Below, one piece after another: positions 60,286 through 64,000 of a stretch of 64,000 nt of DNA (position 1 is its first letter; each line of letters begins with the position of its first letter). This DNA is from CAKVON01 sp902475665 (lineage in GTDB: Bacteria; Actinomycetota; Coriobacteriia; Coriobacteriales; Atopobiaceae): positions 124,001 to 188,000 of the forward strand of contig JAWQCY010000004.1 of assembly GCA_036321795.1 (NCBI GenBank), written 5' to 3'. Below the pieces are notes generated by a model. That model saw only the letters and a list, made by a program, of their open reading frames with translations, did not search any database and was not told the DNA's origin. The translations under genes were made by a program, and so were the position numbers.

Positions 60286-61131
60286 ATGGCAAAGAACACC
60301 GTTCTCACCCTGCGCAAGAAGGTCGACGAGGGCGGGAAGGTCACGATGCTGACCTCCTACGACTACACGATGGCGGCGCTCACCGAGCAGGCGGGGATCG
60401 ACATGATCCTCGTGGGCGACTCGCTGGGCATGACCATGATGGGATACGACTCCACCCTGCCCGTGACCATGGACGACATGGTCCACCACACCCGCTGCGT
60501 GACGCGGGCCACGAGCGACACCTTCGTCGTGGGAGACATGCCGTTCGGCTCGTACCAGACCGACGTCCCCACCGCCGTCGCCAACGCCGCCCGCCTGATG
60601 AAGGAGGGGCAGTGCCAGGCCGTCAAGCTCGAGGGTGGCGCCAGCGTCTGCGAGCAGATCCGCGCCATGGTCGGCGCGGGCATCCCGGTGGTCGGGCACA
60701 TCGGCCTGACCCCGCAGTCCGTCAACGCGTTCGGCGGCTTCAAGGTGCAGGGCAAGTCCGTCGAGGCGGGCCGCCAGCTCGTTGCCGACGCGCTGGCCGT
60801 GGAGGCCGCGGGCGCGTTTGCCATCGTGCTTGAGTGCGTGCCTGCCGACCTCGCGGCACTTGTCACCAGCAAGCTGACCCGCGCCTTTACCATCGGCATC
60901 GGCGCGGGCAACGGGTGCGACGGCCAGGTGCTGGTCGTGCAGGACATGCTCGGCATGACGCCGGGCGGCTTCAAGCCCAAGATGGTGCGCCAGTTCGCGC
61001 AGGTCGGCGAGGCCATCGTGGGCGCCATGCGCGCCTACGACGAGGCCGTCCAGGCGGGCGAGTTCCCCGCCGCGGCCGAGAGCTACAAGATCGATGCCGA
61101 TGTCATGGACCAGATCAGGAGTGATTGCTAA
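60286..61131 (+). CDS. panB: 3-methyl-2-oxobutanoate hydroxymethyltransferase
   Basis: 281 residues. Adds a hydroxymethyl group from 5,10-methylene-THF to 2-oxoisovalerate to make ketopantoate. VTMLTSYDYTMAALTEQAGID, LVGDSLGMTMMGYDSTLPVT, VVGDMPFGSY, KLEGG, GHIGLTPQSVNAFGGFKVQG and GIGAGNGCDGQVLV are the family marks. ATG 60286 with GGAAAGG. The stop shares a base with panC (TAATG). Confidence 0.97.
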   Translation: MAKNTVLTLRKKVDEGGKVTMLTSYDYTMAALTEQAGIDMILVGDSLGMTMMGYDSTLPVTMDDMVHHTRCVTRATSDTFVVGDMPFGSYQTDVPTAVANAARLMKEGQCQAVKLEGGASVCEQIRAMVGAGIPVVGHIGLTPQSVNAFGGFKVQGKSVEAGRQLVADALAVEAAGAFAIVLECVPADLAALVTSKLTRAFTIGIGAGNGCDGQVLVVQDMLGMTPGGFKPKMVRQFAQVGEAIVGAMRAYDEAVQAGEFPAAAESYKIDADVMDQIRSDC

Positions 61132-61988
61132 TGAAGACCGCCACCACCGTCGCCGAGGTTCGCGAGCAGGTTCGTGAGTGGAGGCGCGAGGGCCTGACCG
61201 TGGGCCTCGTTCCCACCATGGGCTTTCTGCACGAGGGCCACAAGAGCCTGATCGTTCGCGCCGCCGCCGAGAACGACCGCGTCGTCGTGTCCGACTTCGT
61301 GAACCCCACGCAGTTCGGCCCGACCGAGGACCTGGAGAGCTACCCGCGCGACTTCGGCCGCGACTGCAAGCTGTGCGAGGAGGCCGGCGCCGCGCTGGTC
61401 TTCCACCCCGAGCCCTCCGAGATGTATGCGCCCAACGCCTGCACCTACGTCAACATGGACGAGCTCACCCACGAGCTGTGCGGCCTCACGCGCCCGATCC
61501 ACTTCCGCGGCGTGTGCACCGTTGTCTCCAAGCTCTTCAACATCGTGACGCCGGACCGCGCCTACTTCGGCCAGAAGGACGCCCAGCAGCTCGCCGTCAT
61601 CCGTCGCATGGTGCGCGACCTGAACTTTGGCATCCAGATCGTCGGCTGCCCGATCATCCGCGAGGCCGACGGCCTGGCTAAGAGCTCGCGCAACACCTAT
61701 CTCTCCGCCGAGGAGCGCACCGCGGCGCTGTGCCTGTCGCGCGCCGTGTTCGCCGGCCAGAAGCTGGTCGAGGACGGTGAGCGTGACGCCGCCCACGTGC
61801 TCGACGCCATGAGGGCCATCATCGAGGCCGAGCCTCTCGCGAGGATCGACTACGTGAAGATGGTCGACTTCGAGAACATCGTCCAGATCGAGAAGATCAC
61901 CGATGAGCCGATCCTGTGCGCCATGGCCGTCTACGTCGGCAAGACGCGCCTGATCGACAACTTCATCTTCGACCCGAAGGCCAAGTAG
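61131..61988 (+). CDS. panC: Pantothenate synthetase
   Basis: 285 residues. Joins pantoate and beta-alanine with ATP. VPTMGFLHEGHKSLI (HxGH site), VNPTQFGP, FGQKDAQQLAVIRRMV and LAKSSRNTYLS (KMSKS-like) are present. Overlaps panB by one base; the next gene starts inside its stop (TAGTG). Normal length. Confidence 0.97.
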   Translation: MKTATTVAEVREQVREWRREGLTVGLVPTMGFLHEGHKSLIVRAAAENDRVVVSDFVNPTQFGPTEDLESYPRDFGRDCKLCEEAGAALVFHPEPSEMYAPNACTYVNMDELTHELCGLTRPIHFRGVCTVVSKLFNIVTPDRAYFGQKDAQQLAVIRRMVRDLNFGIQIVGCPIIREADGLAKSSRNTYLSAEERTAALCLSRAVFAGQKLVEDGERDAAHVLDAMRAIIEAEPLARIDYVKMVDFENIVQIEKITDEPILCAMAVYVGKTRLIDNFIFDPKAK

Positions 61989-62860
61989 TGGCCGCCAAGA
62001 CCAACGAGGCCAGGCTCGAGGGGCGCGTCGCTTTTGGCGCGCCCCTTCGCGTAGGCTTCGTCGGGGCGGGCAAGGTCGGCTGCTCGCTCGCACGGTACCT
62101 GCAAGCCGATGACACCGTCGGGCGAGCCAGCTTCTACAGCAGGTCGGCTGAGCATGCCCGCGAGGCGGCCGGGTTCTGCGATGGCCGCGCATATGGCTCG
62201 CTTGCCGAACTGGCCGAATTCGACCAGCTCATCTTCCTGACCGTGCCCGATGGCGCGATCGCCCGGGTCGCGGACGAGCTCGCCGCCTGCGGCGTGGGCC
62301 TCACCGGAAAGATCGTCGCGCACTGCTCGGGGGCCATCGCCTCCAACGCGCTCGCCGCATGTCGCGACGCGGGCGCATACGTGACATCGATGCACCCCCT
62401 GTACGCCGTGAGCAGCCGCTTCGACTCCTGGCGGGAGCTCGGGCAAGCGTGGTTCTCGCTCGAGGGCGACGAGGTGGCCGTTCGCACGCTCGAGGCACTT
62501 CTCGACAGGCTGGGCAACGGCCACGCGAGGATCGACGCCTCCGACAAGCCCCGCTACCACGCAGCCGCCGTCATGGCGTCCAACCTGGTCGTGGGGCTAT
62601 ACGACATGGCTGCTGGCGAGCTGGCCCGCTGCGGCATCGACCGCGACGAGGCGGAGTCCGCGCTCGCGGCGCTGTTCCTTGGCAACGCGCGACACGTGGC
62701 GGCAGACGGCGTGGGCCCGTCGCTCACCGGACCGGCGGCCCGCGGCGACGAGGCCACCATCGCGCGCCACCTGGACGTGCTGGCCGACGACGCCGAGGTC
62801 GCGAGCGCATACCGCGTGCTGACCGAGCGCTGCCGCCAGATAGCCGCCCGCAAGCGCTGA
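61988..62860 (+). CDS. Rossmann-fold DUF2520 protein, candidate ketopantoate reductase
   Basis: 290 residues. LRVGFVGAGKVGCSLARYLQ is an NAD(P)-binding motif; IFLTVPDGAIARVADEL and VAHCSGAIASNAL follow, then the DUF2520 helical domain (TSMHPLYAV, KPRYHAAAVMASNLVVGLYD, LTGPAARGDEATIARHL). It is locked between panC and panD, and no panE is in the window. A DUF2520-type enzyme (PanG of Francisella, as I recall) replaces PanE, so ketopantoate reduction is the likely role. GTG start overlaps the panC stop. A motif copy (62495-62509) writes EALLDR. Confidence 0.85.
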   Translation: MAAKTNEARLEGRVAFGAPLRVGFVGAGKVGCSLARYLQADDTVGRASFYSRSAEHAREAAGFCDGRAYGSLAELAEFDQLIFLTVPDGAIARVADELAACGVGLTGKIVAHCSGAIASNALAACRDAGAYVTSMHPLYAVSSRFDSWRELGQAWFSLEGDEVAVRTLEALLDRLGNGHARIDASDKPRYHAAAVMASNLVVGLYDMAAGELARCGIDRDEAESALAALFLGNARHVAADGVGPSLTGPAARGDEATIARHLDVLADDAEVASAYRVLTERCRQIAARKR

Positions 62861-63050
62861 CGGACACCGCCAGCAAACCGCACCGGCGCACGCCCGCGGA
62901 CCGCGACGTCGGCCCACGGGCGTGTCCGTTATGCATTGTTTTGTGAACAAGGGACGCGAACATGCTCCGGGGCGTCCCGCGCGTCCTATCATGTACGCGC
63001 TTCCCGTAACGACTTCGCACGTCGGACACGACGCACGCCGAAGCCACACG

Positions 63051-63065
63051 GCACTTCTCGACAGC
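63051..63065 (-). repeat. Intergenic GAGAAGTGC motif copy
   Basis: Minus strand GGCTGTCGAGAAGTGC, about 25 bases before panD. Confidence 0.55.
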
Positions 63066-63086
63066 CGGACACGAAAGGCTCGCCAC

Positions 63087-63479
63087 ATGGTTCTGGACAT
63101 GCTCAAGGGCAAGATTCACCGCGCAACGGTCACGCAGGCCGAGGTCGACTACGTGGGCTCCATCACGATCGACCGCGACCTGATGGACGCCGCGGGAATC
63201 CTGGAGTACGAGCGCGTCCAGGTTGCCGACGTCGAGCGCGGCACCCGCCTGGAGACCTATGTCATCGCAGGCGAGCCCGCAAGCGGCGTGATCTGCCTCA
63301 ACGGCGCCGCCGCACAGCTGGTGGACGTGGGCGACAAGGTCATCATCATGGCGTACGCGCAGATGACCCCCGAGGAGGCCGCCGCCAACAAGCCGCGCGT
63401 CGTCTTCGTCGACGAGCACAACAAGATCGCTCGCCTGACCCGCTACGAGCGCCACGGCCGCCTGGAGGACATGGCCTAG
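63087..63479 (+). CDS. panD: Aspartate 1-decarboxylase
   Basis: 130 residues. Makes beta-alanine from aspartate; the proenzyme cleaves itself between Gly and Ser in VDYVGSITID to form the pyruvoyl group. LNGAAAQLVDVGDKVIIMAYAQ is the conserved second half. It is 226 bases from the DUF2520 gene, so it may have its own promoter (TATCAT at about 62988). The cluster panB-panC-DUF2520-panD covers the whole pantothenate route. Confidence 0.96.
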   Translation: MVLDMLKGKIHRATVTQAEVDYVGSITIDRDLMDAAGILEYERVQVADVERGTRLETYVIAGEPASGVICLNGAAAQLVDVGDKVIIMAYAQMTPEEAAANKPRVVFVDEHNKIARLTRYERHGRLEDMA

Positions 63480-63505
63480 GCGCCGCATCGCGACACGCCA
63501 CGACG

Positions 63506-63541
63506 TCGGATGCGGGCCCGCGAACGCGGCCTCGCATCCGA
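63506..63541. repeat. Inverted repeat after panD
   Basis: TCGGATGCG (63506-63514) pairs with CGCATCCGA (63533-63541), with inner CCGCG/CGCGG. No T-run follows on the plus strand, so it is a weak terminator candidate at best. Confidence 0.4.
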
Positions 63542-63611
63542 AAACTCCATCCCCACACGGTAAAGTTGTCACCCGGACACAACGACTTGCGCGGACGGCG
63601 AAAGGGAGCCC

Positions 63612-64000
63612 ATGGTCATTACCCACGACGAGTTCCGCTCGCCGAACGACCTGCGCAACCTGCGCATCTGGCTTCCCGACAACTACTGGCAGACCGAGGA
63701 GCGCTTCCCCGTCACCTACTTCCTCGACGGGCAGTGGGCCCTGGGCGACCCCACGACCCCCACGGACACGCCTGCCAACAACGCTGCCGAGAAGGACGCG
63801 CGGCACGCCGCCGCATCCGGCGCCCGCAGGCGCAAGGCGCCCAAGCCCCTGGCAGCGCAAACCCGTCGCGGCCTGTGCCTGGAGGACTACCTGCGCACCT
63901 GGCACAAGCCCATGATCGTGGTGGGAATTCCCAGCCCCGAAACCGAGGACGAGCGTGCCGCCGAGCTGTGCCCCTGGCCCGCGCGCATCCGCCACACCGA
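63612..64000 (+). CDS. Putative esterase, N-terminal part (truncated by window edge)
   Basis: The frame is open from ATG 63612 (GGGAGCCC upstream) to the window end, 129 complete codons. LRNLRIWLPDNYWQTEERFP and VTYFLDGQ match the start of esterase D/IroE-type alpha/beta hydrolases, which open with a beta strand reading LPxxY then YxxDGQ. A 40-residue insertion rich in Ala, Thr and Arg follows, holding NAAEKDARHAA, written by a full motif copy (63784-63797). The catalytic Ser lies beyond the window. Confidence 0.7.
   Translation, partial: MVITHDEFRSPNDLRNLRIWLPDNYWQTEERFPVTYFLDGQWALGDPTTPTDTPANNAAEKDARHAAASGARRRKAPKPLAAQTRRGLCLEDYLRTWHKPMIVVGIPSPETEDERAAELCPWPARIRHT

Noticed and set aside
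658..63797. The GAGAAG motif as mere Shine-Dalgarno sequence
   Set aside because: AGAAGGA resembles a ribosome site and a few copies (16294, 38749) may serve so, but about a third of copies are on the wrong strand, most are far from starts, and the TGC form does not fit.
658..63797. The motif as a product of Glu-Lys codons (GAG AAG)
   Set aside because: Codon bias explains some GAGAAGGGC and GAGAAGGTC hits, but not the intergenic copies, the antisense copies, nor the shared CCTGCC flank and TGC/GAC endings.

Overview
The window reads as chromosome of a high-G+C (about two thirds G+C), Gram-positive, fermentative actinobacterium, most likely class Coriobacteriia (Atopobiaceae or Coriobacteriaceae, Olsenella/Collinsella-like). 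Pointers are a phosphoketolase, a stand-alone NADP-type isocitrate dehydrogenase, an FMN riboswitch-controlled ECF riboflavin transporter, abundant GTG/TTG starts with strong Shine-Dalgarno sites, and lipoprotein and membrane-anchor signals without outer-membrane genes. The genus is an inference.

Layout. 1-675: 3' end of a membrane acyltransferase, then a terminator and tRNA-Thr(CGT). 0.9-9.3 kb (minus): a thiouracil-desulfurase/purine nucleoside phosphorylase fusion, a membrane-anchored SurA-like protein, a HEAT-like protein, a NYN-LOTUS RNA-biology protein, a membrane protein, a 3-hydroxyisobutyrate dehydrogenase-like enzyme with a His/Cys-rich tail, DegV, HPF and an amino-acid binding lipoprotein. 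9.4-15.1 kb (minus): a structured RNA with its own promoter, comFC, a CPBP protease, tatD, rsmA, metG. 15.2-17.5 kb (plus): LysR and a secreted beta-lactamase-fold protein, followed by a candidate minus-strand small RNA. 17.9-25.9 kb: a galactitol-type PTS (gatB and a frameshifted gatC), two LacI regulators and phosphoketolase, tied together by LacI-type operators. 26-32 kb: UPF0210, murB, then an FMN riboswitch with ribU, a fused double ATPase and ecfT. 32-38.6 kb (minus): azlCD, a microbial-type PARG, a LOG-family protein, a family-6 DNA glycosylase, ornithine cyclodeaminase, VanZ-RDD. 38.7-43.3 kb: AEC transporter, polysaccharide deacetylase, DEAD-box helicase. 43.4-43.7 kb: a 285-bp nested palindrome. 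43.9-55.4 kb: heterodimeric ABC exporter, ferritin, radical SAM protein, LysR, larE, DegV with MarR, an exonuclease, an ACT protein and phenylacetate-CoA ligase. 55.8-64 kb (plus): a DUF3825-like protein, icd, a YdcF-like protein, the panB-panC-DUF2520-panD cluster, and the start of an esterase.

The most striking feature cuts across all of this. A short motif, consensus CTGCCGAGAAG followed by TGC or GAC, recurs throughout the window. By eye I count 20 exact GAGAAGTGC and 22 exact GAGAAGGAC on the two strands (about one per 1.5 kb), where a random sequence of this composition would give about one in all. Copies sit next to stop codons, in intergenic hairpins, as inverted pairs, and in protein linkers where they write the peptide PAEKD. 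This is how DNA uptake sequences of Pasteurellaceae and Neisseriaceae look, and a comFC homologue lies in the window. Other notable items are the cloverleaf-like palindrome at 43431-43715, the LacI-controlled small RNA at 17542-17716, the likely raiA-type RNA at 9420-9617, and several unusual domain fusions.
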